This document shows, piece after piece, positions 1 through 8,744 of a DNA stretch of 64,000 nt. Made by a program: the position numbers and the translations under genes. Every line of letters starts with the position of its first letter. Within the stretch, counting starts at the first letter, position 1. Where the stretch lies: NCBI GenBank assembly GCA_016721185.1, contig JADKIP010000014.1, positions 806,001 to 870,000 on the forward strand, given 5' to 3'. The notes below the pieces were generated by a model. The model was not told the DNA's origin. It made no database searches and was given only the letters and a program-made list of their open reading frames with translations. This stretch comes from Candidatus Dechloromonas phosphorivorans. GTDB taxonomy: Bacteria > Pseudomonadota > Gammaproteobacteria > Burkholderiales > Rhodocyclaceae.

Positions 1-2126
1 GCGACGCAGATTTGCAGCTGGATATCGAGCGGGACATGCACCGGGTCGGCGAATTCGAAGTCGTAGCCGGCCAGCCGGAAGCGTTCGAGGAAGGCGCGCA
101 GGGTCGCCTTGAAGGCCGCATCGAGCGGCTTGCCGCCGCGCCGGTCGACCATCAGGAAAACCGTGTACCAGCTGCCGGTCCAGCGCAGGCGGGCGGCGGC
201 GCGTTGCACATCGGGATGGCGTTCGGCGGCACGGGCGTAGTCGTCGGTGGTGACAGCGCGTTCCTGCGTGCGGAAGGCTTCCGGGGCGTTGAGGCGGATG
301 GCGTCGAGGGTTTCCGGTTCGGCGCCGCCCTGGGCGGGCAGGGGATTGCGCAGGCTCTTTATGCCGAGCATCAGGTTGGCATCGTCGCTGATCAGCGCGC
401 TGATCGCCTCGGCGCCGACGTTGCCTTGTGGTCCGCCGCCCAGCCGGTAGCGGGCGAGCAGGCGTTGGCCGGTGATCGGTGCGGCGCCGAACTGGTTGTC
501 GCCGAAACGCAGCCATGCGCTGCCATCGTTCTCGGTTTCGACGACGAATTCGCGGGCGAAGCGCTCGCTGCCGAGCAGGTCGCGCTGCGGCGTCCAGGGC
601 GTTTCGCTCGGATCGGGCTGGTCGCCGAACAGGCTGGAATCGTCGGCCAGCAGCATCATGTCGGCGGGTCGTGCCCGGCGCGGCTCCTGGCTTAGCACGC
701 GGCTGGCCGACAGCGGCTGCTTGTCGTTGGTCGCCACGTCGTGATCGTAAGGTTCGGCGAAGGCCAAGCCGGATTCCTTCAGGCGCGGCCGATACGGCAG
801 GCGCAGGGGCGCGGTGCCGCCATCGCCAACCTCGGGTGGTTCCAGCGTTTGCCAGGGGCGGGTCAGGCCATGGTCGGCCAGTACGACATTGCCGCGGGCG
901 ACGGCGATGGCCTGCTTGACGAGGGCGCCGCCGATTTCGAATTCGTGGCTGACGCAAAGCGGGAAAGGCAGCGCATCTTCGTTGTGCCAGTTGATGAGCA
1001 GCAGGTCGGTGTTGGTCAGGTCGTCGTGACCAGGGCTGACGGTGGTCAGGCGAACCGGGTGGCGGTGGCTGGCATCGAGATCGGCCGGCTTGCCGGTGGT
1101 CGGGCTGAGGACTTCTTCCAGAATCAGTATGTCGCCGGCAGCGAGGGCAAGGGCCGGCGTGTTGACCAGCGCTGCCGCTGTCGTGCCGCGCGGCAGGCAG
1201 TAGGCGGGGTCGGCGAAATCGTGGAGGACGATCTCGCTGTGGGCAGCGTGCAAGACCTGATCGTGCAGGGTTTCGAAAATTTCGACGCCGGGCAGCGGCA
1301 ACTGGTCGAGCAGGTCGCTCCGGCGGACCGGGGCGCCATTGCCGGCCGCAGCAAGCAGCGCGCTGCCGGCCGGGATGGCTTTTGCCTCGGCCGCGGCGTC
1401 GACCGCAACCGTCACGAAAACGCGGGCATTGCAGCCGTCGTGCAGCGGGTAATCGAGCAGCCGGGCGTGGCGGCGCAGCGAGGTGCGGCGGCGGGCGGTG
1501 CCGAGGTAGGCCTCGGTGGCCGCGGCATCCTGCGTGTAGGAAAGGTGGTCGCCGACATAGGCCAGGGTTTCGACCAGCGCCACCGTGAAGTCGGCCGGGC
1601 TGCGTTCGGCAAAGCCGGGCACCAATTGCGACATGCGGTCGAGCATGAGGCGGCGGAAGCTGTCGTAATCCTTGGCCAGATAATCGAGGCGCGGTTCGGG
1701 CGGGGTGTCCGGCGGGCAGTCGTGCAAGTCGGCGCAGTCGAATTCGGAGGGGCAGCCGGCCTTGAAGTTGATGCGGATAGTGGACAGGCAGATGTCGAAA
1801 CCGGGGGCCGGGGCTTCGGCGTCGGCCGGATCGATCAGGCTCAAGGTGTACCACGAGAAATCGCCGGCCTGTTCAACCTTGAGGCAGATTTCCCGACCGT
1901 TGATGACCGGCTCGGCGGCCAGTTTGATGCCGGTGATCCGTACGCCGCCTTCAATGCGGACATTGGCGCGGCTGATGCCGCTGACCGGATGAACACAGAC
2001 GACGCGCAGGCTGCGCTGGTCGAGCGAGGTGATCTCGACGAAATCGATGCCGTTCTTGCCAACCGGATTCTGGTCGCGCAGCAGTTGCAGGCGGCGCGGG
2101 TTGTCGCTGCGGAACTGGCGGTTCAT
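1..2126 (-). CDS. eCIS baseplate protein, gp6/Afp11-like (3' end outside window)
   Basis: The frame is read leftwards from an ATG at 2126 and is open to the window edge, about 708 codons, so the C-terminus is missing. The N-terminal part carries RLDYLAKDYDSFRRLMLDRM (about 1625-1690), typical of the putative baseplate assembly family that includes Afp11/Pvc11 and T4 gp6. In such particles this protein builds the baseplate wedges that anchor the sheath around the hub. The start overlaps the stop of the gp25-like gene by 4 nt (ATGA), indicating translational coupling. Long plus-strand frames across this stretch are shadows. The family call is firm at the level of a baseplate wedge protein; the exact equivalence to Afp11 is inferred. 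Confidence 0.85.
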   Translation of the reverse strand, partial: MNRQFRSDNPRRLQLLRDQNPVGKNGIDFVEITSLDQRSLRVVCVHPVSGISRANVRIEGGVRITGIKLAAEPVINGREICLKVEQAGDFSWYTLSLIDPADAEAPAPGFDICLSTIRINFKAGCPSEFDCADLHDCPPDTPPEPRLDYLAKDYDSFRRLMLDRMSQLVPGFAERSPADFTVALVETLAYVGDHLSYTQDAAATEAYLGTARRRTSLRRHARLLDYPLHDGCNARVFVTVAVDAAAEAKAIPAGSALLAAAGNGAPVRRSDLLDQLPLPGVEIFETLHDQVLHAAHSEIVLHDFADPAYCLPRGTTAAALVNTPALALAAGDILILEEVLSPTTGKPADLDASHRHPVRLTTVSPGHDDLTNTDLLLINWHNEDALPFPLCVSHEFEIGGALVKQAIAVARGNVVLADHGLTRPWQTLEPPEVGDGGTAPLRLPYRPRLKESGLAFAEPYDHDVATNDKQPLSASRVLSQEPRRARPADMMLLADDSSLFGDQPDPSETPWTPQRDLLGSERFAREFVVETENDGSAWLRFGDNQFGAAPITGQRLLARYRLGGGPQGNVGAEAISALISDDANLMLGIKSLRNPLPAQGGAEPETLDAIRLNAPEAFRTQERAVTTDDYARAAERHPDVQRAAARLRWTGSWYTVFLMVDRRGGKPLDAAFKATLRAFLERFRLAGYDFEFADPVHVPLDIQLQICV

Positions 2127-2482
2127 GGCGCGCCCCGGGTGAAGCGGGTCAGCCGGCGTTCCTGACCGCGGCGAACGACGTACTGGACATCGACGGCCAG
2201 CGTGCCGTCGTTGTGCTCGACATTGACGCCTTCGACCACGATGCGGTCGCCCAGCCATTGCTGCAGCGCGCTGTGCACCGTCATCTGGACGGCGGCGGCC
2301 AGCGTGTCGCTGTTCGGCGCAAACACCAGTTGCAGTAGGCCGCAGCCGAAATCGGGCCGATTGACGCGTTCGCCGGGGACGGTGAACAGCACCTGTTCGA
2401 TCATGTCGCGCAGATGGGCGTCGTTGTCGGCTTCGCCGCTGCGGCCGCGATTGTCGGGTTGGAAAGGGAAGTGGAGGTTCAT
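2123..2482 (-). CDS. eCIS baseplate wedge protein, gp25-like (Afp9/Pvc9)
   Basis: 119 residues, the usual size of the gp25/IraD family. It contains MIEQVLFTVPGERVNRPDFG near residues 27-46, matching the family pattern in which a glycine and the PGER segment precede RPDFGCGL. In contractile injection systems gp25 is a small wedge protein that nucleates sheath polymerisation on the baseplate. It lies 1 nt after the PAAR-like gene and overlaps the gp6-like gene by 4 nt, the same wedge pair order seen in phage and eCIS clusters. No odd features seen. Confidence 0.9.
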   Translation of the reverse strand: MNLHFPFQPDNRGRSGEADNDAHLRDMIEQVLFTVPGERVNRPDFGCGLLQLVFAPNSDTLAAAVQMTVHSALQQWLGDRIVVEGVNVEHNDGTLAVDVQYVVRRGQERRLTRFTRGAP

Positions 2483-2483
2483 T

Positions 2484-2807
2484 TCACATCCCCGTTACAC
2501 GAGTTTGCACGACGGCGACCGTCATCGGCGTACCCGTCGGGGCGCAGATTGACGGGGATGCCTGAAGCAGCGCCGGCTGGCCGCCGATCAGCACCCGCGT
2601 CGCGCCCATCAGCCATTGGCCGGTGACGCAGGGGCCGTTGCCTGCGGTCGGCGGCGGCATGGCGCAGCCGGCGATCATATAGGGCGCACCAAGCGTTGTG
2701 GCCGGCTGACCGGAAAGCAGCACGCGCGGGTTGGGCGCGCTCGGTGTGGCCTGGCCACCGTGGGCACAGAGAACGGTGGCGCCGAGGTGCAGGAGGAATC
2801 CGGGCAT
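2484..2807 (-). CDS. PAAR-like spike tip protein
   Basis: 107 residues from the ATG at 2807 (MPGFLLHLGATVLCAHGGQA). The Gly/Pro-rich beta pattern, with HGGQATPSAPNPRVLLSGQP and IGGQPALLQ, resembles PAAR-like tip proteins that sharpen the central spike and can carry effectors. Cys14, His16, Cys48, Cys60 and Cys88 could bind a metal, but I cannot assign the site. The position between the spike and the gp25-like gene matches Afp10-type proteins. A longer upstream reading in the same frame overlaps the spike gene and is not needed. Function is inferred from fold pattern and location. Confidence 0.75.
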   Translation of the reverse strand: MPGFLLHLGATVLCAHGGQATPSAPNPRVLLSGQPATTLGAPYMIAGCAMPPPTAGNGPCVTGQWLMGATRVLIGGQPALLQASPSICAPTGTPMTVAVVQTRVTGM

Positions 2808-2827
2808 GGTCGTCGCGTTCCTTTCTC

Positions 2828-3343
2828 TCAGATCACCGTCAGGGCGCCATTGTTGATGTTCACCGTCGGGCCGGTGAGCATGATGGTGGCGCCCTGGCCG
2901 TTGGAAATGGTGATGCCGATTTCGCTGATCGAAATCATTGCCCCGGTCATTGTCTTGAGCAGGATGCCGCCGGTCGGGCCGGGCAGGTCGGAGATCATCA
3001 GCGTGTTCTGGTTGCCGGTCTGCAGCACGATGCTCGGTGACACCGGCAAGCCAGCCAGCGCCAGCGCCGGTACTTCGGCGGCCGAACCCCAGAAACCGCC
3101 GACCCAGATCGGGTAGTCGGCATCGCCCTGCTCGAATTCCACCCAGACGCCGGCACCAACCTGAGGCTGGACAAAGACGCCGCTCTGGATGCCGGCGAAG
3201 GGCACGCAGGGCATCGCCCACGAGGACAGCGCCGGGCCGAACACATCGGGTACCTGGACCTGCAGGCGGCCCATCTGCATGGGGTCGAGATTGTTGATGA
3301 CGACGCCGCGGAACTTGCCGTAATGGCGGGTTTTTTCAGTCAT
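2828..3343 (-). CDS. eCIS central spike protein, gp5/VgrG OB-fold type
   Basis: 171 residues. The N-terminal half reads as a phage_base_V / VgrG OB-fold: GVVINNLDPMQMGRLQVQVP at 14-33, followed by WVEFEQGDADYPIWVGGFWG, the standard pattern of this fold. The C-terminal half (about 125-171) is Ile/Thr/Gly/Asn-rich and repetitive, as expected for the triple-stranded beta-helix needle. In Afp8 and PVC the hub and spike are fused; here the spike is separate and overlaps the hub gene by 4 nt. It would form the trimeric needle that pierces the target and carries the PAAR tip encoded next. Confidence 0.88.
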   Translation of the reverse strand: MTEKTRHYGKFRGVVINNLDPMQMGRLQVQVPDVFGPALSSWAMPCVPFAGIQSGVFVQPQVGAGVWVEFEQGDADYPIWVGGFWGSAAEVPALALAGLPVSPSIVLQTGNQNTLMISDLPGPTGGILLKTMTGAMISISEIGITISNGQGATIMLTGPTVNINNGALTVI

Positions 3344-4467
3344 GCCGGCACCAGTGGAAGGGTGGAGATCAGGCCGTTGCGGGCCAGGGAAAAGCTCTGC
3401 TTGAACTCGCCGGCCTTCAGCTTGCTGCTGACTTTTTTGACGTAGTAAAGGCCGTCGAAGGACAAGCCGGCGCCGCGCACGCCGACCAGCTGCCGGGCTT
3501 TCAATACATGGCCGTAGCGCAACACGTCGAGGCTGCCGTCGCCGGTCACTGCGTCGGCCGAAGAGCCGGCGGCCGCGGCCAGCCCCTTGCCGAGGGCGGC
3601 GATCGGCGACAGCTTGGCGGTTTCCTTCATCAGCCTGATGCTCTTGGGCATGGGCGGAATCAGGCCGAGCGGCGGGTTGGCCAGGCTGACATCGGGGACG
3701 GGCAGCGGAATCGGGAACTTGGTGATCGGGTTCTGGATGAAGACGATGGGCAGTTCGGCCCCGGACTGGTTGACCGCGAAAGACAGCGCTTCGACATTGC
3801 TGTGCACGTCCATGCCGAGATTGAGCGCCGGCTGCACCATGCCGAGGCGGATCTCCGGCCCCCAGTAGGCGACATTGGCGCCGGGCAGCGGGCCGGGTTC
3901 GATGTAGAAGACGTGGCCGGCTTCCTTGGCCAGCTGGCGGATGTAGGCCAGATCAGTGCCTTCGTGGGTCGGGATGCGCTCGACCGGAATCGGAATGTCC
4001 TCGAAGAGCGAGGGAATGATGATCGGCAGCATGCCGTACAGGCCGTAGCGGGCGAGGATTAGCGCGACGCGGGCGGCCGGCGGCATGGCCGGGTAGGGCA
4101 GGCCGCTCATGTCCTGCTTGTCCATCGCCACCGTCAGGTCTTCTCCGGTGATGGTCAGCCGGCTCTGGCCGGGTTCGTTGGCGCCGGTGATTTCCTGGCG
4201 GGTGATCAGGCCGTCCATCAGCACCGTCGGCAGGCTGTTCATGGTGGCGACGAGGATGACGCGCAACCACGGCACTTGGCCGCCGGCGACGAGCAGCAAG
4301 GTATGCAGCGGCGAGCGGTTGTCGACCACGAAACTGAGCTGGAAGCCGCTCGGCGTATCGGCCGACGAGGTGACCTCGACGCTTTCCAGCGCGTCCATCA
4401 ACTGTTTCGGGGCCGGGATGGGAACACCCGGACCGACCAACAGCGTCAGGTGGATGCCCTTAAGCAC
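3340..4467 (-). CDS. eCIS baseplate hub protein, gp27/late-control-D-like
   Basis: 375 residues. Composition and the segment PTHEGTDLAYIRQLAKEAGHVFYIEPG (about 170-196, only part conserved) resemble gp27 and phage late control protein D, which form the trimeric hub that adapts the six-fold tube to the three-fold spike. In Afp-type systems this domain is the N-terminal part of Afp8. Here it is encoded alone, just before the separate spike gene (4-nt overlap) and 8 nt into the LysM gene. The C-terminal part (GLYYVKKVSSKLKAGEFKQS) matches the closing beta-strands of the family. Assignment rests on these motifs and the gene order. Confidence 0.85.
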   Translation of the reverse strand: MLKGIHLTLLVGPGVPIPAPKQLMDALESVEVTSSADTPSGFQLSFVVDNRSPLHTLLLVAGGQVPWLRVILVATMNSLPTVLMDGLITRQEITGANEPGQSRLTITGEDLTVAMDKQDMSGLPYPAMPPAARVALILARYGLYGMLPIIIPSLFEDIPIPVERIPTHEGTDLAYIRQLAKEAGHVFYIEPGPLPGANVAYWGPEIRLGMVQPALNLGMDVHSNVEALSFAVNQSGAELPIVFIQNPITKFPIPLPVPDVSLANPPLGLIPPMPKSIRLMKETAKLSPIAALGKGLAAAAGSSADAVTGDGSLDVLRYGHVLKARQLVGVRGAGLSFDGLYYVKKVSSKLKAGEFKQSFSLARNGLISTLPLVPA

Positions 4468-4777
4468 CGCCGCCTCCGTGGCCGGCCGGCAGGGTCAGGC
4501 GCAGCGTGTCGCCGGGGTGTTCAAGATCGCTCGGCACCTGGGCGCCATTGCCGTCGGCGATGCGCCAGTACTGGATCGGGTCGCCGAGATTGGTCGCGGC
4601 CAGCCGGTCGAGGCGGTCACCGCCCTGAACCTGGACTTCGCCGACCGGGACAAGCGTCGCCGGGTCGGGGATGAAGCGGCGGCGCAGATAGACGATCTTT
4701 TCGCCGTCAGGGCCGGTCAGCTCGGCCGTGGCGACGCCGTTGTAACGGCTATTGGGCGGGAAGCGTTCGATAGTCAT
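4460..4777 (-). CDS. small LysM-domain eCIS baseplate protein
   Basis: 105 residues starting at the ATG at 4777, which overlaps the stop of the tube-initiator gene (ATGA, 4774-4777). Residues about 45-98 read as a LysM fold: GDRLDRLAATNLGDPIQYWR then IADGN and a closing PGDTLRL. In T4-like systems gp53 and in Afp7 a LysM domain clamps baseplate parts; in many eCIS it is fused to the tube initiator, while here it is a separate product. A longer reading of the same frame upstream to 5446 lies antiparallel to nothing real and is a shadow of the tube-initiator gene. Confidence 0.8.
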   Translation of the reverse strand: MTIERFPPNSRYNGVATAELTGPDGEKIVYLRRRFIPDPATLVPVGEVQVQGGDRLDRLAATNLGDPIQYWRIADGNGAQVPSDLEHPGDTLRLTLPAGHGGGGA

Positions 4778-5427
4778 GGCAGTCCGCTCAATCCCAGCGA
4801 GGCCAGGCTGCCGAGGCCGGCATCGGCCGCCAGGAGTTCCTTGCGCTGCTGATAAACCATATAGAGATGCCCGCCCTTGTCGCCGAAACCGAGGTCGCCG
4901 ACATGGAGGACGCGCAGGCCGAGCGAAACCTTGGCGCGGATCGGATTGAGCGCATTGTCGAAGGCCTCCTCGGTAATCGAAAACTCGGTGATGCGCACCG
5001 GCACCACCCGCTCCTTGCTCCAGACGAAGAGGGTCAGCGGCGCTACTGTTGGGGCGATTTCCAGTGTGCCGAAACTGAGCAGCGTGTTGTTCTGGATCAG
5101 CGTATCGCTGTCCGGATAGACGATGGTTTCCAGCGCCGCCAGTTGCGGGTGGATGCCGGAGGAAACGGTCTTCGGGTGCTGGTCGGGAAACTCCAGCTGG
5201 TCGGTGGCGTCGATCTCGGCATCGAGCTTGAAGGTTTCGGTCGGCGGCCCCTTCAGGCGTAAAGGCTCGGAAAACGGGCCGCTCGACTCGGTGGCCTGCG
5301 GCTGCAGGGTGCGGGTCAGCGTTTCCGGGTTGTACTGCAGCGAAATGACCCGCTGCACGGCGCCGCTGGCCGGATCGATCAGGATCAGGCCGCCGCGCAG
5401 CAGGCGGGAGGAAAGGGGACCGCTCAC
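4774..5427 (-). CDS. eCIS tube-initiation protein (CIS_tube / Afp7 N-terminal type)
   Basis: 217 residues. It begins with a strand-rich segment and QYNPETLTRTLQPQ near residues 31-44, the hallmark of the contractile injection system tube protein family (Afp7, gp54-related). Proteins of this type sit on the hub and give the six-fold ring on which the inner tube polymerises. The C-terminal half continues with FSITEEAFDNALNPIRAKVS and GLRVLHVGDLG, also family-typical. It overlaps the cargo-like gene upstream and the LysM gene downstream by 4 nt each, so the LysM domain usually fused here is supplied in trans. Confidence 0.87.
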   Translation of the reverse strand: MSGPLSSRLLRGGLILIDPASGAVQRVISLQYNPETLTRTLQPQATESSGPFSEPLRLKGPPTETFKLDAEIDATDQLEFPDQHPKTVSSGIHPQLAALETIVYPDSDTLIQNNTLLSFGTLEIAPTVAPLTLFVWSKERVVPVRITEFSITEEAFDNALNPIRAKVSLGLRVLHVGDLGFGDKGGHLYMVYQQRKELLAADAGLGSLASLGLSGLP

Positions 5428-6416
5428 GCGGTTTCTCCACCTTCATTCACGGTGACGCCGGCAGCGCGCAGGATGCCGATCACCAGGGCGGCGGTGGCCG
5501 CACCGGCGGCGGCAACGATGGCGCCAGCTTCGCATACGCCGCTCAGGAAGCAGGCGGCGATGGCCGCGATGGCCGCGGCGGAGAGCAGGGCAAACAGCCA
5601 GGCAGGCAGCAACTCGCGGACGCGGGAGGCGCCAGATTCATCGCCGGACTGGTCGCGACAATTGCATCCATACTTGATGCCGCCCCATTGACACATACCG
5701 CGCCGGCCGGCTGCGGTTTTACAGGGGACGCCGTTGCAGTTTGCTCCAACCTTGCCGGCGCATTCACCTACCCGCTGAATGGTGGCAGGCGCGGCGCTGA
5801 TGCCGCCGATTGAGGTGCGTGGCAGCGGATTCGCCCTGCCGCTTTCAGCGGATGTACGGATGGCAGGCGCGCTGCTGATTCGATCGGCGACCTGATCCGC
5901 CTCCCGTTCAAAACGTGAATCCGGCGCTCCGATGCGCAGCGCCCCACGGTGTGTTGGCAGCGCCGATTGCTGCACGACATGGGTCAGTTCATGGGCGAGT
6001 AGATGGCGGCCCGCCGGGCTGTGCGGCTGGAATTCGTTGCTGTTGAAAACGATGTCGGAGCCTACGGTGAACGCCCGTGCGCCAACGGATCTGGCGGACT
6101 GGGCTGCGACGCCATCGGTATGAATTTTTACCCGGCTGAAATCATGGCCGAAGCGCGCTTCAAAATGGCTGCGAACGGCCTCGGGAAGTGCCTCGCCGCC
6201 GCTGCGCAAGGCCGTGTCGACCACAGCCGGTACGCCTTCTTCCTCCGCTGCTGTGATGGGGCGCTGCCCCTTGCGTTGCAGCAGCGCCGATTTGCGTTTT
6301 TCATCATCCGACTGCTTGTTGCCGCCACAGGCGCATTTGCGCAGCAGCGTGCTGCCCTTGGGGGAGGGAAGTCCGGCGCTGCGGGTGATGGTCGGTGCCA
6401 GGGTCAGGGTGGACAT
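5424..6416 (-). CDS. DUF4157 (eCIS core domain) protein with Cys-rich and membrane C-terminus; candidate cargo
   Basis: 330 residues. Residues about 73-150 form the DUF4157/eCIS core domain: LPEAVRSHFEARFGHDFSRV, then VKIHTD, AFTVGSDIVF and the metallopeptidase-like HELTH at 142-146. DUF4157 is established as a domain enriched beside eCIS genes and found on their toxins. After a linker, residues 219-253 hold six cysteines, and 270-293 and 296-318 are two strongly hydrophobic segments likely to span a membrane. A small KCACGG motif sits near residue 27. It is encoded within the structural operon with 4-nt overlap to the tube initiator. I infer a delivered or loading-related protein with a membrane-active tail; the activity is not visible from sequence. 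Confidence 0.8.
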   Translation of the reverse strand: MSTLTLAPTITRSAGLPSPKGSTLLRKCACGGNKQSDDEKRKSALLQRKGQRPITAAEEEGVPAVVDTALRSGGEALPEAVRSHFEARFGHDFSRVKIHTDGVAAQSARSVGARAFTVGSDIVFNSNEFQPHSPAGRHLLAHELTHVVQQSALPTHRGALRIGAPDSRFEREADQVADRISSAPAIRTSAESGRANPLPRTSIGGISAAPATIQRVGECAGKVGANCNGVPCKTAAGRRGMCQWGGIKYGCNCRDQSGDESGASRVRELLPAWLFALLSAAAIAAIAACFLSGVCEAGAIVAAAGAATAALVIGILRAAGVTVNEGGETA

Positions 6417-6429
6417 GGCAAGCTCCTTT

Positions 6430-6717
6430 TCAGCGTGACTTGATCGTTACCGGTGCACGCAATGTGCTCCGGGCATTCTGTTGGCCAGCCGGCGCGGCGA
6501 TCAGCGCCCGCCCGATGGCCTGTGCCTGCATCGCAGGCGTGGTGTTTGAAGTCTTGATCTGCAAATGGCCGGCCGAGCGGGCAAGCGATGGCTGAAAATC
6601 CGCTGTGCCGGCCCGCTTGGCCAGTTCCTGTTCCAGTGCCGCAACGAAAGCGCGCCGTTCGGCCGGGGAATAACCGGGCAGGCTTAGTTGTTCGATATGG
6701 AGATGAATTTTGGTCAT
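6430..6717 (-). CDS. small eCIS-locus protein of unknown function
   Basis: 95 residues, overlapping the AAA+ ATPase gene by 4 nt. The N-terminus (MTKIHLHIEQLSLPGYSPAE) is followed by an amphipathic helix RRAFVAALEQELAKRAG and a polar, Ala-rich tail. I do not recognise the family by name. The start of the type beta-strand LHIEQLxLPG plus an immediate helix recurs in small proteins encoded after the ATPase in eCIS clusters, so it is probably an assembly factor or small structural part. That role is inference from position only. No signal peptide or membrane segment. Confidence 0.65.
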   Translation of the reverse strand: MTKIHLHIEQLSLPGYSPAERRAFVAALEQELAKRAGTADFQPSLARSAGHLQIKTSNTTPAMQAQAIGRALIAAPAGQQNARSTLRAPVTIKSR

Positions 6718-8744
6718 GCCCAGCCTCGCGTTTCAGCGTCGGCCAGTGGCCGTTCGCGTTTCGAGGCTTCGGCATGGGCGGCCTGCAGCAAATGCCCCAT
6801 GCTTACCGGTTCGCCGGCATCGGCCGCCAGAAATGCGGCATTCAGGGCAATATTGCGGATGCTGCCGCCGGTCATCGAAAGGCGGGAAAGCTTCTCGATA
6901 TCCAGATCGCAGGTCGGCGTAGCCGGCGGGAAAACACGCTGCCAAAGTGCCCTGCGCTGTGGCTGATCGGGAAACGGAAATTGCACCACGAAGCGCAGGC
7001 GGCGCATAAAGGCGCTGTCGAGACTGGCCTTGAGGTTGGTGGTGAGCACGGCAAGGCCGCGATACGCTTCCATGCGTTGCAGCAGATAGCTGACCTCGAT
7101 ATTGGCATGGCGGTCGTGGCTATCCTTGACCTCGGTTCGCTTGCCGAACAGCGCGTCAGCTTCGTCGAAAAGCAGGATGGCACCGCAATCCTCGGCGGCG
7201 TCGAACACCTTGCGCAGGTTTTTTTCGGTTTCGCCAATGTATTTGCTGACCACGGCCGAAAGATCAATGCGGTACAGATCGAGTTGCAGTGTGTGGGCCA
7301 GCACCTCGGCGGCAAGCGTTTTGCCAGTGCCGCTTTCGCCCGCGAAGAGCGTGGCCAGCCCATGGCCGCGACTGCCCTGAGCGGCAAAACCCCAGGATTC
7401 CTGCACGGTGAAACGCTGGCGCAGGTGGGCGGCAATCTGGCGCAGCACGGCGAGCTGGGCTTCCGGCAGGACCAGCGCATGCCAGTCAGCCCTGGCCTCG
7501 ATCCGCTGCGCGAGATTATCCAGCCCGCCCCGGCTTTCCTGCCGGCAACCTTCCCAAAGCGGGGTAAGCGGGTTATGCGGGGAGGACGTGGCAATGGCAG
7601 CCGGTGATTTTTCGACTGCAGGCAATGAAAGTGCCGGCTGCAAGGCTTGCGCAATGTTTTGCACGGCCCGGCTGCCGAGGTTGAAATGGCTGGCGGCCCG
7701 GTCGAGTTCCGGCCCGGCACGCAAGCTGGCTTGGGGGCCGAGGGCATTGATCCAGAGCTGACGACGGTCAGCGCCTTCCGGTTTGTTGACCCCGAAGCGC
7801 AGGGCTTTTGCTGTCAGGGTTGGTGCGGACGGGCAAGCCAGCAGGCAAACGCCACCAACGCGGTCGCCGAAGGCGCGGGCTGCCTCGCCGGCGATTGTGC
7901 CGGGCTCGGCAACAAGGACAAGCAAGGCGGCGCCGAGCAAGGTCGCTTCGCGTTGCCAGAGGGTGAGTAGCGCCGCCCGTTCCTCGGCACCGGCCGGAAT
8001 ATCTTCGGCGACCAGCACCAGGCATTGGAGGCCGAGCGCATCGGCGCTGCGGGCGGCAATGTCTTCCTTTGCGGCTAGATCATCGCCTTCGAGGACGATG
8101 ATAGGGATTGCCTGGCCGCTATCGTTATTTGCTGCCTCAAGTGCGGCAGTGACGGCTTGTGTTGTTGCAGCGTGGCTGGCGGCTTGCAAGGGTAGTGTCA
8201 AGGCTGGGCGCAAGAGGTGGGCGAGGCGGATGTCGAGTTCGTTGATGCCGCTTAGGAAATGCAGCACCCGCTCGTCGATGCGCAGGCGACCAGCAGCGAG
8301 GCCGGCGCTGTCATCAACTTCCAGCAGTCGCCAGCGGCGCAAGGGGCGTTGCGGCGTCAGGGCGCTCCAGTGCGGCGAATCGAGCTTGTTCAGGGCGAGG
8401 CTGAAACTGACCCAGGGCCGGTGCGGCTCACCGTGGGCAAGGGCGCAAAGGCTGGCCAGTTCGCCATCCATCTCGGCACCGGCGCAAAGCAGCAACAAGT
8501 CGCGCTCGAAGGTGGTCAGCCCGAAGGCGTCGGTCAGCCAGTCGATAGCGCTTTCGCTGCCCAGTGCCTTGTGGGCTTCGATAATCGCTACCGCAGGGTC
8601 GATGGGGCTGACGGTTGACGCGGTCGACGCGGTTGAGGCGGGCAAAACCGGTGCCGCTTGCAGGCGCTGCTTGAGGCGGGCGAATTCGGCCAGCAGCAGT
8701 TGCTGATTGCCGATTGTCCAGTCCTGAGCCAGTGGCGCGTTCAT
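6714..8744 (-). CDS. eCIS AAA+ ATPase (Afp15/Pvc15-like)
   Basis: 676 residues. The C-terminal third is a classic AAA+ module: Walker A GESGTGKT at 469-476, Walker B ILLFDEAD at 523-530, sensor-1 region VLTTN near 566-570 and an arginine pair AFMRRL near 578-583. The first 400 residues form a helical N-terminal region with ELDIRLAHLLRP and a weaker nucleotide-binding-like segment. AAA+ proteins of this kind are conserved in eCIS (Afp15, Pvc15) and are thought to help assembly or cargo loading. It overlaps both neighbours by 4 nt. The start at 8744 is the ATG coupled to the DUF4255 stop. Confidence 0.92.
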   Translation of the reverse strand: MNAPLAQDWTIGNQQLLLAEFARLKQRLQAAPVLPASTASTASTVSPIDPAVAIIEAHKALGSESAIDWLTDAFGLTTFERDLLLLCAGAEMDGELASLCALAHGEPHRPWVSFSLALNKLDSPHWSALTPQRPLRRWRLLEVDDSAGLAAGRLRIDERVLHFLSGINELDIRLAHLLRPALTLPLQAASHAATTQAVTAALEAANNDSGQAIPIIVLEGDDLAAKEDIAARSADALGLQCLVLVAEDIPAGAEERAALLTLWQREATLLGAALLVLVAEPGTIAGEAARAFGDRVGGVCLLACPSAPTLTAKALRFGVNKPEGADRRQLWINALGPQASLRAGPELDRAASHFNLGSRAVQNIAQALQPALSLPAVEKSPAAIATSSPHNPLTPLWEGCRQESRGGLDNLAQRIEARADWHALVLPEAQLAVLRQIAAHLRQRFTVQESWGFAAQGSRGHGLATLFAGESGTGKTLAAEVLAHTLQLDLYRIDLSAVVSKYIGETEKNLRKVFDAAEDCGAILLFDEADALFGKRTEVKDSHDRHANIEVSYLLQRMEAYRGLAVLTTNLKASLDSAFMRRLRFVVQFPFPDQPQRRALWQRVFPPATPTCDLDIEKLSRLSMTGGSIRNIALNAAFLAADAGEPVSMGHLLQAAHAEASKRERPLADAETRGWA

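Noticed and set aside
741..2165. 474-residue plus-strand frame
   Set aside because: Antisense to the gp6-like baseplate gene; composition (Gly, Ala, Gln, Val without motifs) is that of a shadow frame in GC-rich DNA.
4778..5446. N-terminal extension of the LysM gene
   Set aside because: Shares its DNA with the well-supported tube-initiator gene in another frame; the ATG at 4777 has the ATGA coupling seen throughout the operon.
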